NCBI GenBank assembly: GCA_029531795.1
Contig: JAPEIS010000016.1
Span: 620,001-684,000 of the forward strand
Direction of reading: 5' to 3'
Length of the DNA stretch: 64,000 nucleotides
Source: Sclerotinia nivalis
Taxonomy: Eukaryota > Ascomycota > Leotiomycetes > Helotiales > Sclerotiniaceae
Below the pieces are notes generated by a model, which saw only the letters and a program-made list of their open reading frames with translations, was not told the DNA's origin and did not search any database. A program made the translations under genes and the position numbers. This document shows positions 1-11,061 of this stretch, piece after piece (the first letter of the stretch is position 1; every line of letters begins with the position of its first letter).

Positions 1-42
1 AGCTGCGTGGAACGACCCGAGCTAATGACATATCTGCCATAG

Positions 43-237
43 AATTCGGTGGAGGATATACTACATACAGGATTGGGGCACCTTGTAGGATCAATATCCC
101 CATGGTTTGGAGGGTTCTATGAAGTCGATATTAGGCAAGGCATGACCGCTGGGAAATTACGAACAGGACAAAGAGTTGATGTGAAGGAAGGTTGTTTGGA
201 TTTGATTGATAGAGGGATCGGATTTGGAAAATTATGA
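43..237 (+). CDS. last exon of an unidentified gene, truncated by the window start
   Basis: A 64-codon open stretch ends in TGA at 235-237. It is preceded by a good 3' splice site: TAG at 40-42, with a CTAAT branch-like motif about 25 bases upstream. I therefore read it as the terminal exon of a gene whose earlier exons lie outside the window, not as an ORF starting at GTG 49. The peptide contains HTGLGHLVGSISPWFGGFY and ends in GIGFGKL. I do not recognise the family. The frame was chosen because it is the longest after the acceptor; a second frame stays open for about 26 codons, so the frame is only moderately certain. Confidence 0.4.
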   Translation, partial: NSVEDILHTGLGHLVGSISPWFGGFYEVDIRQGMTAGKLRTGQRVDVKEGCLDLIDRGIGFGKL

Positions 238-1011
238 ATGTAATGCTTTGATTGGTATTTTTATCTTTATATGCGATGCCGTATAGAGGCCGGGCTTTGC
301 TCCCCAGTATTAGTTTTCACTTCCCCCATCAAAAATATATACAAACCTGTATGCTATTTAGATAGCACTACCCATAGCCATCTGTTAAGAGCTCGATTGA
401 GCTCTTAACCGTCCTAGATAGTCTTTGACTCAGTGTGGACGTTAATTAAATCAATCAATCATTCGAACAGAATTTGTAAATTGCTTAAACTAAATTAGGT
501 ACTAATCTAGATTTCACACGTTTTGAGCTATCAATTTATGATTGGTCAATGAAAGCTATCAAGCTTTCCATCATCGGATACTTTTGGTTCTATCCTAATT
601 GGAACATTACATTCATTCATAGCTTTATATTAATTATGCAACTTTTCTAGCACAACCTAAAATACTAATTTTTAAGACTTGACACCGATACTATCACCCT
701 CTCACCTTGTCACGTTGTTATAGTCAGCGCCTTCCTCATTTGTTGATATCCTCGTTCTTCTTTCAAACGAGCAAAACTCACAGATTCGGTGTATAGTCAG
801 GTACATCCTCTTTGCGCCTCCTGTCTACAATTACCCACTTCTAACCTTCGCATCATTGCAAACTCAATCATCTACTCATGCGCAGACAATGAAACTTCTT
901 TGATTGTTATAGATGCTGATTATTAAGGATTTAAAAACAGATACTCAACGTTGGTTGTCGCAGACGAACAATCCTCCAGGCCAATACAATTTCCCACCCG
1001 GAACCATCATC
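238..1011. other. intergenic; 3' region of the first gene and VTC4 promoter
   Basis: No supported gene. The stretch 700-1011 is pyrimidine-rich, as expected upstream of a fungal start codon. It holds one perfect hairpin, listed separately. Confidence 0.5.
384..409. repeat. perfect 11-bp inverted repeat (hairpin)
   Basis: GTTAAGAGCTC and its exact reverse complement are separated by four bases (GATT). It lies about 150 bases after the upstream gene's stop. It could be an RNA 3'-end hairpin or a chance palindrome; no function is shown. Confidence 0.45.
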
Positions 1012-3537
1012 ATGAAGTTTGGCGAGCAGCTCCGGTCGAGTGTGATTAAAGAGTATCAATGGTACTATATTGCTTACGATGAATTGAAAGAGAAGCTCAA
1101 GACTCCTTATGTTTCCACTCCAAGCAAAAACAAGTCGAGCTCGAAGAGAGTAGAATGGACGGAAGCGAATGAGAGAGAGTTCATTGATCTTATGGAGGCA
1201 GAGCTAGACAAGGTGCATACCAAACAGAAACTGAAAGCTATCGAGATTAGTCGAAGAATTGCAAACGCGGATAGAGAGGTTAGTGAAGTTGTCGGGAGGT
1301 TAGATTCGAGAGGACCTGAACGTAGCAACGGCTCGGTAGATTCTGATGTTCCTACGGAGGAAGAGTTTATGCTATTGGAGGAAGATTTGAGCGACATTAT
1401 CGCAGATGTACATGATTTAGCCAAATTCGTTCAGTTGAACTATACTGGGTTCCAAAAAATCATCAAGAAGCATGACGTAAGTTTGTTGGTTATCTGCATA
1501 CCGCCCCAGCTAACTTTTGCTAGAAAACTACCAAGTGGATGCTAAAACCTGTGTTTGCGACAAGATTAAAGGCGAAACCTTTCTTCAAAGATAACTATGA
1601 TGCAGACATCGTTAAGCTATCAAAATTATATGACTTGGTCAGAACGAGGGGAAATCCAGTACAGGGTGACAGTTCGGCAGGTGGAAGTCAAGCAAGTTTC
1701 ATCCGACAAACAACTAAATACTGGGTGCATCCTGATAATATCACGGAGTTAAAACTTATCATTTTGAAGGTAAAGTTATTCTGACTACACCTGTAACCTG
1801 CGCTAACTTCATCCAGCACTTACCCGTCCTCGTCTTCAATGCCAGTAAAGAATTCGAAGCGAAAGATTCTGCGATCACTTCAATTTACTACGACAATCCC
1901 GATACCTGGGAGCTATACGAGGGTCGACTCAAGAAAAGTGAAGGGGCCGAGGCAATTCGTCTGAGATGGTACGGTGACATCGACAATGAACATATTTTTG
2001 TGGAAAGAAAAACACATCGTGAGGATTGGACGGGAGAGAAATCGGTTAAAGCAAGATTTGGGATCAAAGAAAAGAACGTCAATGCGTACATGAAAGGAGA
2101 AATCCTACCCGCTGCTATATTCGAGAAAGCTCGCAAGGAGGGCAAGAAGCCCCTGAAAGCCATCGAAGAGGACGAGAGGCTTGCTAGGGAAGTTCAATAC
2201 TCGGTTCTCAAGAAAGGCTATGTACCTGTCTGTCGATCGTTCTACAACCGTACAGCTTTCCAATTGCCGGCCGATGCAAGAGTTCGTATCTCCTTAGATA
2301 CTGAATTGACCATGGTTAGAGAAGACAACCTTGACGGAAGAAGGCGTGCTGGCGACAACTGGCGAAGAATGGATATCGGTATCGATTATCCATTCAGCCA
2401 ATTGCCCGCGGAAGACGTCGAAAGATTCCCTTATGCAGTCCTTGAAGTCAAGCTACAAACTCAAGCTGGCCAAGAACCACCAGAATGGGTACGAGAACTC
2501 ATCTCTAGTCATCTTGTTGAAGCTGTTCCTAAATTCTCAAAATTCATTCATGGTACGGCGACTCTCTTCCCAACTCGCATAAATCTTATACCCTTCTGGA
2601 TGCCACAGATGGATGTAGACATCCGCAAGCCAGTTACTCGGCATTTTGGTATCAAACGGCCAGGTCATTCAAACCCAAGTTCTACGAGTGATGACGACGA
2701 CGATGATGATTCTGATGACGAAGATTTTAATTTCAATCAGTCTGGGTCCGGGACTATTGCCGCTGCTTCCGAGAATCTACGACGACGCAACCATGAAGCA
2801 CGAGGCAATAATCTTGATATTGAAGAGGAAATCTCCAACATGCCATTGTTGGAAGAAGACTATATTTATGATACTGATGACGAGGATTCCATCGACAATC
2901 GACCATTCGAGAGACACAGAAAACTTGGCGGTCTTGCCTTTATAACAGAAGGCATCAAGAATTATGCCAAATCTGCGGCGCATCAATTATCTCGAGGAAT
3001 TCATTCCATAAGCCCTACCCCTAGAGATCCAATGGATAGTAACAATGCTACATTTACTGCTCTTAGAAATGGTGGTGGTAAAGTTGTGGCTAGGAAGTTC
3101 AAAGCCCCACCTGGAAAGAAGATTCATGTACCGGTTCGTGTTGAACCGAAGGTATATTTTGCCGCCGAGAGAACATTTTTGACCTGGGTACGTATCTATT
3201 TCGTTGCGATGCCTTTCACTTGTCCACCCAACCCGCTAATATAGTTGTTCCTTTCTGTTAGCTCGAATTCTCAATCTACATCGGTACAATTGCAGCCACA
3301 CTCGTCAATTTTGGAACAAAACCTATAGCGATATCCTTCATTGCTGCGGGCTTTTTCTCCTTGGTAGCAATTATGAGTTTGTCCTATAGTGTGGGTATGT
3401 ATTTGTATAGGAGTAATAGTATTAGGCAGAGGAAGAATATCAAGTATTATGATGCGTGGGGGCCGAGTATCCTGTGTGCGTCGCTATTTGCGGCGGTGGT
3501 GGTTAATGCCGCGTTTCAATTAAATGCCAAGGATTGA
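1012..3537 (+). CDS. VTC4: VTC4, polyphosphate polymerase subunit of the vacuolar transporter chaperone complex
   Basis: Makes inorganic polyphosphate from ATP and moves it into the vacuole as part of the VTC complex. Exons are 1012-1476, 1524-1769, 1817-3187 and 3262-3537; introns have consensus GT-AG ends and all phases agree, giving 785 aa. Residues 1-180 are an SPX domain (starts [10 protein letters not shown]; basic patch [11 protein letters not shown]), which senses inositol pyrophosphates. About 240-560 is the polymerase tunnel domain, with characteristic stretches such as [18 protein letters not shown] and [11 protein letters not shown] linker with a D/E-rich run follows (DNA about 2690-2730). 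The C-terminus (from [11 protein letters not shown]) is a DUF202-type three-helix membrane anchor. An in-frame upstream ATG context at 913 exists, but the SPX start MKFG fixes the start at 1012. Yeast Vtc4 is 721 aa; the extra length lies mainly in the acidic linker. Confidence 0.95.
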
Positions 3538-4223
3538 GAGGGTGAAATGTTGAAACTTACGGGCATGAGTTGGAGAGAAAGGAGAGTTGAGGAAGAGGAA
3601 CTAAAATGTACAAACAAGCCTGTTAATATGGAGATGGACATGGAGATTAATATATGAGAATGAACCGCGGTAATTGCTGGGGGGGTAGGTGAATGGAAAT
3701 GGAGCTGTCCACCAGAAATGAGGAAGTCAATTGTGAAGAGAAACCCTTGGAATTTGTATTTACGAGGACAATTAGCGGAATATATACATATATTGTTGTT
3801 TATCTACCTCTAGCACCTACCGAGTCACAAGAATCAGTAACGAGATGGGATGGGATGAGGTGAGGTAATATGATGTAATGTAATGTGATTTCTCGCCCCA
3901 TTCACCAACTCCCTCATTCCGCGCTAAGGTTAAATACTTTAAATACTTTGGCGCTTCTAACTACATAGGTATTATCTATCTGTAATTTTACATTTGCGGA
4001 AAAATGTAGATTATAGGGTAGACTTTAGTGAATTAATGAATGGAGGAGTGGAGGAGTAAAGTAGAGCAATAACGATCAAGGCTTTTTTGCTCATTTTACA
4101 TACCTGTCTTGCTAGGTACCTATCTATCTATCTATACACATGGTTCATTTCATTTCATACTCTTGCCTTACTTAGTATGTTATTCTTCCCCGATTCGTTT
4201 TTATCTACCTAGTAACGTAGCTC
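3538..4223. other. intergenic between convergent VTC4 and OST1
   Basis: 3' regions of two converging genes. I see only short G/A-rich and ATGT-type simple repeats (about 3845-3890) and no coding signal. Confidence 0.6.
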
Positions 4224-5815
4224 TTAAGGCTTCTTCGCTTTAATACTAACGTCCAATGTGCCAACAGCCCAAACGGTTACGAATAAACTTAACGTGGAGA
4301 AGAAGATAATGATGGGTTTGCGGAAACCCGCGAGGAAGGGGTAGGTGTATGTAACGATGAGTTCGCGATCACGGAGATCGTCGACGAGATTGCGGGAGTG
4401 GAGAATGAGGGTGGTGCGGCCGACGGTGTCCATGAAGGTTTTGTGGAGGGTGATTGTGGAGGAAGCGATAGGGACGAGAGTGGAGAATTGGACGTTTCTG
4501 TGAGGACATTAATTAGCTAGGTTGTAAGAGGAGGATGGGATGGGAAACATACTCAGCTCCTTCGGGAAGAATGACGCGGAGTTCTACAGATTCGTATTCA
4601 ACTCCCTCAGCTTGTTTTGGACCTTCCAAAAATGGAACATTGAGAACATATTGCTCTCCTCCGCTCAACTGTCTCAAGAATTTCTTGGCATCAGCATCCC
4701 AACCTACACGGAAAGGATAGTTCCAGCCTCCAAAAATTGGGTAACGGGGCTTGATCTCGAGGTTTGCTTCACGTCTATTGCTGCGGAAACGAGAGGTGGA
4801 GACGTTTCCGATGACATCAGTAAAATATGGCGTCAGACTTCCGACCTTCAATGGGAACTTGAGCTCCTTAATAGCAGAAGTGGGAGTGTTGGCATAGTAT
4901 GAGGCTTGATTCCAGAGAGTGCGGGAGAATGGTTGAGAAAGGTTGGCAGCACGATTGGTCAAAGTATAGCGTTCCTCGAAAGCAACATTTCCTCCCCAGT
5001 GGCTAACTTCAATATCACGCTCTAATTTGGAAACGTGGATGAGGGGTTTGGTGAACTCATATCGAACTCGGACCGGTTCTACCGCGCCAGCTGGTACCTC
5101 TCCATAAGAACCGTATGTGTACTTAGAACCCTGTTTTTCTGGTGACTCAGGTGTGCCGTCAGTTCCTGGAATAATGGTGTGCTCTGGAATATTGGTAGTT
5201 GGGAATTTGACCTCAGTCTTTTGCTTCAAAGTGACGTATGACGACTGGGCATATGCGGAGAATTCGTAAACGACATACTGGAGGTCCTTTTGTGCGATTG
5301 AACTTGGAAGAGGGTTCAAAGCCGATAGGTATGAATATGAAATACCAATTGTTTGTTGTGCTTTAGGTGCGAGAGGTTGTGGCAGTTTGATCAGGTAGAA
5401 TTGAGTATCACTTTGAAGAATTAGCCAATAGTTTGAGTAATGATACGAACCTGTATTACCTCTCTGTGTCAAACTCTACTGCTCGTACTTCGAATAGCCC
5501 TAAGTCGGCATCCTTTCTATCCTTGACTTCTATAGCTCCAATTGTCTCCATCTGCCTCGATGTGAATGGTAGGTAGTATTCATCTTGAGGCTCGTTCGCA
5601 ATGTTCTCAATTACCACATTAATCGATTCTTTTGGATAACTCTTTTCGAGATTGACACTGTGAACCAAATTTACATTCTTGAAAACTTGCGGGGGTTTGA
5701 AATTCGAAGGAAGGATTTGTTTCGAGGTAAGTGGTTTCGTCAAGTTACTCTTTTCTGCGCCGAAAGCTGTAGATACAAGAGAAAGGACGGCGGTCGCAAG
5801 CGCGAAAGACTTCAT
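4224..5815 (-). CDS. OST1: OST1 / ribophorin I, oligosaccharyltransferase subunit
   Basis: Subunit of the ER complex that transfers the lipid-linked glycan to Asn-X-Ser/Thr sites. Reverse-strand exons are 5815-5460, 5410-4553 and 4497-4224, separated by two introns of 50-55 bases with GTAATA and GTATGT donors. Phases agree, giving 495 aa. The N-terminus MKSFALATAVLSLVSTAFGA is a signal peptide. The lumenal body contains the ribophorin I hallmark HWGGNVAFEERYTL and the stretch KPRYPIFGGWNYPFRVGW. The last exon carries one transmembrane helix (PIIIFFSTLSLFVTVWAVG) and a short lysine-rich cytosolic tail, matching family topology. Nothing is broken. Confidence 0.95.
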
Positions 5816-6452
5816 TTTCGGAAAATATGAGAAGCCGGCCTGATGAAGAGATCAATTCATACCATGAAAAAAAAGGTGGAATGTGAATAATTTCTGAGAA
5901 ATGGTGGTCGTTAAGATTTCCTGTTCTCTCCCAGATAGCTAGCTGTCCCCCAGCAATATTGAATGAAGCTTACGTTGCTCCAAAGTGTCCTGAACAATTA
6001 GACGCCATTTCGCGACATTCACTAATTTCACACCTCTCTTTTCCATTGCTTAGCTCACTCACTAAGGTTTATCAGTGACTGCGCGCTTAATATTTTCTCT
6101 TATCGGAAACGGAAACCAACCTTTCCTTATCATGAATACAATCCGCGCAGTTTTGCTTATTAATCGGCCCATTACTGGCACTACTGGCTTGTGTTGAGCT
6201 GAACAACCCCACTATGATGAGGTTACAGCGGGGGGAGTCGAGTTGAAGTCTGGATTGGTGACAACAGCCTTTTCTCTCATTCAACACAAACTTAACTTTC
6301 TCTCAAAAAAGCTTCAAAATCATCAACAGCGAGTTCAATTTTTGTGTTTTTGCTCTGCTTTATATCTTCAATTCGATATTCAAGGACTTCGAATCGCTTC
6401 AACTCTTCTTTATACCCTTTCTTTACAAATCTATCTTTGAAAATCCTTCAAC
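5816..6452. other. divergent promoter region between OST1 and hexokinase
   Basis: About 640 bases between two divergent starts. The hexokinase side (6290-6450) is rich in C/T and CAA, typical of an ascomycete 5' leader. No coding exon is supported. Confidence 0.55.
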
Positions 6453-8857
6453 ATGGTGGGGTTAGGTCCAAGAAAGCCTCCTTCCCGTAAGGGTATGTAT
6501 AACTTCAACTTTCTCATGTCACTTCATTTTCGGTTTGCTTCGGTCGAGAGGCAGTTGATATAAGCTCATAATTCACATTCACTATTATTTATGAATGAGA
6601 GGGCTGTACAACTTGCTACAGTCTATCCCTATCATCTCTTCAATGTCTAAACATAAGAGGGTTGTCAGCTTGATAGCAACAAGCTTGGCATTTCAATCTC
6701 AAACTATCACCATCGAAAACTCAAGAAAATTTCAAGTCTACGAAGTCTCTAGATTAATAATTACAATATGTCGACAACTCCAACTCCATCTTCAGGCCCT
6801 TCCAAAAATCCCAAATCACCAACCAAAGAAGGTTCATACCTCCTCATCCATGTCTTCCACTTCAAGCTACCACTTATTAGTTTGGTCTACCCGACAAGTG
6901 TTCCGTGTAGACCGAACTCAAATATTGACATGTGCTCTCTAGGGGAGCACAAGAATCTCGTCTTCTTACCCCTTATCCAAATAAGGCATTAGGATCTAGT
7001 TCTTGGGCAAGATTCCTCGAGATCTCTAAATTCTCGCTATTAATACTGGTTGTATTGTTGCACATGACCAGTACAGTCTTGGCTCCTTGATATGGACTAC
7101 CGATTACAGCATAACTTAGTATCACAAGCCTATCTCCATTCTATGACCCACCCCCAATCTACAGTGAGGTTATAAGATTTTGATTAGATTTGCTAACTCA
7201 CGACGTGCACACAGGTTCCATGGCGGAGGTTCCAAAAAATTTCTTGGAGCAAATCAAGAAACTTGAGCAACAGTTCACTGTTGACACCAAAAAGCTCAAG
7301 GAAATTACTGAACATTTCGTCTCTGAGCTTACTAAGGGTAGATACTCCATCCTATCACTGTAATGTGAACGTTGCGCTAATTTCAAACCAGGTCTCACCG
7401 TGGAGGGTGGAAGTATTGTATGTTCTTTCGCTCCGTTTTAGGTCCTATGACTAATTTTCAAGTAGCCAATGAACCCAACATGGTGTATGTCATTCCCAGA
7501 CGGTTATGAAACCGGCACTTTCCTCGCCTTGGACATGGGAGGTACCAACTTGCGTGTCTGTGAGATCATCTTGACCGATGAGAAGTCTGAGTTTGATATT
7601 ATGCAATCAAAGTATCGCATGCCGGAAGAGCTCAAAACTGGTGATGCCGATGAACTTTGGGAGTACATTGCGGATTGTCTTCAGCAATTTATCGAGTCCC
7701 ATCACCACGGCGAGAAGCTTGACAAATTGAGTCTCGGTTTCACCTTTTCCTACCCAGCTACCCAGAACTACATTGATGAGGGTATTTTGCAAAGATGGAC
7801 CAAGGGTTTCGATATTGCAGGTGTTGAAGGCGAGAACGTTGTTCCAATGTTCGAAGCGGCTCTTGCTAAGAGAGTAAGTGTTGAATCAACATTCCAAAAA
7901 CATACCACTTGCTAAATTTGTCAGGGTGTGCCAATTAAGCTCACTGCTTTGATCAATGATACCACTGGTACTTTGATCGCTTCCGCATACACTGATACAT
8001 CCATGAAGATTGGATGTATCTTTGGAACGGGTTGCAATGCTGCTTACATGGAAAACTGTGGTTCCATTCCAAAATTGGCCCACATGAACCTACCTCCTGA
8101 CACTCCAATGGCTATCAACTGCGAGTGGGGTGCTTTTGACAACGAACACAAAGTTCTCCCCCGTACTCCATACGATATCATTATTGATAAAGATTCTCCA
8201 CGTCCTGGTCAGCAAGCATTTGAGAAGATGATTGCTGGTCTTTACCTTGGAGAACTTTTCAGATTGGTTCTTGTTGATCTTCACGACAACAAAGACATTC
8301 ACATCTTTGAGGGTCAAGATATCGAAAAGCTCCGAAAAGCTTATACCTTGGACTCTTCTTTCTTGTCTTTAGTCGAGGAGTAAGTTTCTATATGCCCATA
8401 TGTTGTTTTAGTTGATTGGTTAACACTGCTTAGGGATCCATTTGAGAACTTGTCAGAGACAGCTGACCTCTTCCAAAACAAGCTCGGCATTGTCGCCACT
8501 GTTCCAGAACTTGAGCTTATCCGCCGTCTTGCTGAGTTAATTGGTACCCGTGCCGCCCGTCTTTCCGCGTGTGGTGTTGCCGCCATTGCCAAGAAGAAGG
8601 GTTACGAGACTTGTCACGTCGGAGCTGATGGATCAGTCTTCAACAAATACCCTCACTTCAAGGCTCGTGGTGCAGTAGCACTTCGTGAAATTCTTGATTG
8701 GCCTGCCAAGAAGAGTGCTAAGGAGCATGATCCTATTGAAATCTTGGCCGCTGAAGATGGATCTGGTGTCGGTGCAGCTTTGATCGCTGCGTTGACCCTC
8801 AAGCGTGTTAAAGAAGGTAACATGGCTGGTATCTTGCATCCAGAGAACTTCAGATGA
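6453..8857 (+). CDS. HXK1: hexokinase
   Basis: Phosphorylates glucose and fructose to the 6-phosphates; cytosolic entry step to glycolysis, and in fungi often also a sugar-repression sensor. Six exons: 6453-6492, 7215-7337, 7392-7417, 7466-7873, 7925-8379 and 8434-8857. All phases agree, giving 491 aa. The protein starts MVGLGPRKPPSRKG, the conserved N-terminus of filamentous ascomycete hexokinases. It then shows the phosphate-binding loop LALDMGGTNLRVC, sugar-binding LGFTFSYPA and ALINDTTGTL, the GCIFGTGCNAAY loop and the C-terminal adenosine segment EDGSGVGAALIAAL. Intron 1 is 722 bases, far longer than its neighbours, and holds a possible alternative first exon at 6768 (see findings). The third exon is only 26 bases long. 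Confidence 0.95.
6768..6831 (+). other. possible alternative first exon inside hexokinase intron 1
   Basis: An ATG at 6768 opens a short Ser/Pro/Thr/Lys-rich reading frame (begins MSTTPTPSSG, ends SPTKEG). At 6831 it reaches the same phase as hexokinase exon 1, so joining to exon 2 at 7215 would stay in frame. The composition also resembles the normal leader PPSRKG. Against it, the following bases are GTTCAT, a poor fungal donor. The frame also runs on open to 6992. Confidence 0.25.
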
Positions 8858-9219
8858 GTCAGTATACGAACTCATGTAGAAGGATACACAGGTTTTGGGG
8901 AGGTGATATTGAGTGATGCGAACATGAATATTATGGACAGTCAGTTATGATCGATGTTTAGAGAAAGTGATTCTGCGGCATAAGAATGGGTATGTAGACA
9001 GAAGACTTGCATGGCATTTTTTTGCTTCTACTAGCTTGCACATTCCATTCGTATTTAAGCGGACCAAAGCTTTTAGCAATCACACACCAGACCAATATTT
9101 ATACATTTGCTACACATTCATTAGCTGAAATTGATGTTCTATATGCTGCCTGGGTATCATTATTTATTTTACGGCCACACCTTTGTCCGCGATCTAGTCT
9201 TCCTCTACTTTCAATCCCT
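8858..9219. other. intergenic between convergent hexokinase and RMT2
   Basis: 362 bases of 3' flanking sequence for two converging genes. I see no coding or RNA signal. Confidence 0.55.
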
Positions 9220-10464
9220 TCATCCCATAAATCCACAAATTGGTAAACGATATTTATCCAAAACCCAGTATCTCCTTCTCACCCCCTTCCATTCTCCCTC
9301 TCCCTCGCCCCCTAGCTCTTCTACTTCTACCTCTGTCCACTCAACATCCAAACCCGCATCACAGAGATCAAGCTCCGCAACTTTCGTATATACGTCATAG
9401 CAGACTTTTCTATCCGCTCCTAGCCCATTGAAGAAACTAAATTTTCCATTTTCAGATAAAAGGCCAATGACGTATTCGGAAAAGAATTTCTTGAGCTCCA
9501 TGTAGGATTCTCCGAATGTGTCAAAATATATGACATCAAACTGGAGGTTTTCTTCGAGAAGCGTGGGTAGGATTTCTTGCCAGCGACCAGCGTGGATTTT
9601 ATAACTTCCTTCTTCTGGTGCGGATGCTTCCCATTCTTTTCCGAATTTATGGCCGGGCGTTTGCAGGTGTGCGAGGACGTCGGGATGGGCTTCTATTATG
9701 TGGTGGCTAGCTGGTGAGGTGGATGCGAACATGGTGTCGATTATACCCATCCCAAAACCTATATTGAGGATTCTTAAAGGAGGGGAGGATAAGGGGATTA
9801 GGAGATCGACAGTGCGTTGCATGATGGAGGTCTCCCATGCCATCATTACACCGTTCGCGTCTGCGTCGAGGAGTTTGTCGTCTGTGAATTCGAGTTTACT
9901 TTGTAGGTAGTCTGCGGAATTGACGTCTTTCTTTGGGACTTCCACTTCGACTTGTTCTACGGTTCCTTCTGCGGTGTCTTCTGGAGAAGTCTTTTCTCCG
10001 TCGACAATAATATCAACACCCTCATCCGTTTGCATTTCCTCTGCCTCATCCTCCTCTTCATCGTCCCCATCACTCAATTCCTCATAACCACCCATCAAAT
10101 TCATTAAAATTTCTGCCCTCACACCAGCATCCACAACCAATTCATATAATTCCTTCCTACCTAATCTGAAAGCCAGACAGCCTGGCGTCTCATTGTTCGT
10201 ATCCAGATCATTCCATATAGCTCCTGATAAAAATAACTCTTTTATAGTCGCTTTCGCGGCCTCTATATCTTCCGGCGAAGGAGAATCTTCACAAGATGCA
10301 ATGGCTGCATGGAGAGGTGTGAAGCCTGTTTCGGGATCTTGAACAGATGCAGCGCCGGGTACTCGAAGGAGGGGTTTGAGGGCGGGGAGATCGTGGTTGG
10401 AGGCTGCGAGGAGGATAGTTTGGGTGGTTGTGTCGGTTTCAGTCGTGAATGCAGGGTCGTCCAT
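9220..10464 (-). CDS. RMT2: protein arginine N-methyltransferase 2 (type IV, delta-N-methylation)
   Basis: Single-exon gene of 414 aa. Residues about 15-130 form ankyrin repeats (PETGFTPLHAAIASC; LFLSGAIWNDLDTNNETP). A Glu/Asp-rich linker follows at about 130-185. The C-terminal half is a SAM-dependent methyltransferase of the GAMT/RMT2 type, with motif I reading ILNIGFGMGIIDTMF and the downstream acidic segment FDVIYFDTFGESY. In yeast Rmt2 puts delta-methylarginine on ribosomal protein Rpl12; the same role is inferred here. Both ends are intact and no intron is needed. Confidence 0.92.
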   Translation of the reverse strand: MDDPAFTTETDTTTQTILLAASNHDLPALKPLLRVPGAASVQDPETGFTPLHAAIASCEDSPSPEDIEAAKATIKELFLSGAIWNDLDTNNETPGCLAFRLGRKELYELVVDAGVRAEILMNLMGGYEELSDGDDEEEDEAEEMQTDEGVDIIVDGEKTSPEDTAEGTVEQVEVEVPKKDVNSADYLQSKLEFTDDKLLDADANGVMMAWETSIMQRTVDLLIPLSSPPLRILNIGFGMGIIDTMFASTSPASHHIIEAHPDVLAHLQTPGHKFGKEWEASAPEEGSYKIHAGRWQEILPTLLEENLQFDVIYFDTFGESYMELKKFFSEYVIGLLSENGKFSFFNGLGADRKVCYDVYTKVAELDLCDAGLDVEWTEVEVEELGGEGEGEWKGVRRRYWVLDKYRLPICGFMG

Positions 10465-11061
10465 TTTGAGATGGGTATATTTAAACTAAATTCGACAGAT
10501 GAATTGGGAATGATATATACCTATTTAATTTCAGAATGCCGGGGAATTTTTTTTGGAGGGGGTCGATGGATTTGGTGGGAGAGGGGCGGTGTGGAGAGGC
10601 AGAAATTAATTGTATTTCCCTTGTAATATTGTGTCTCGGCTCACACGATGCATCTATCGGAAGGGGACGACACTCTAGATTTTGGAAGACGAACTTGAGT
10701 TAGCCGTACAGTTCTTTGGTCCTATCAACTCTATCAAGATGATCTTACTCCATTCAGAGATCGGAAGGCTACTGCCGGCGACCCGCCCTTAGCTCTGGGA
10801 ACGGGCAAGGATCTACAAATGAAGAGTAGACTTTGGGGTCCCGCACGAAGCTCTCGCGCATACACAAATATGACTAGTTTTTAATGACAATTGGACATGT
10901 ACGGTGAGTATGACTCTTATTTTCCTCTTACAAATATATGTGGTAGGTCCAATTTCTTTTGTGTTACGATGTATTACAAATAGATTGTCCTACTCGAGTT
11001 GTGTATAAGTTCGATACCATTGTGGCCGATTTCGCTCTGATCTGGCACAAACGACAAGAAC
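10465..11061. other. divergent promoter region between RMT2 and the permease
   Basis: 597 bases with no supported ORF. It presumably holds both promoters; no regulatory site stands out enough to name. Confidence 0.5.

Noticed and set aside
913..1011. Earlier start for VTC4 at 913
   Set aside because: SPX proteins begin MKFG at their very N-terminus, matching ATG 1012; the extra 33 residues have no family support.
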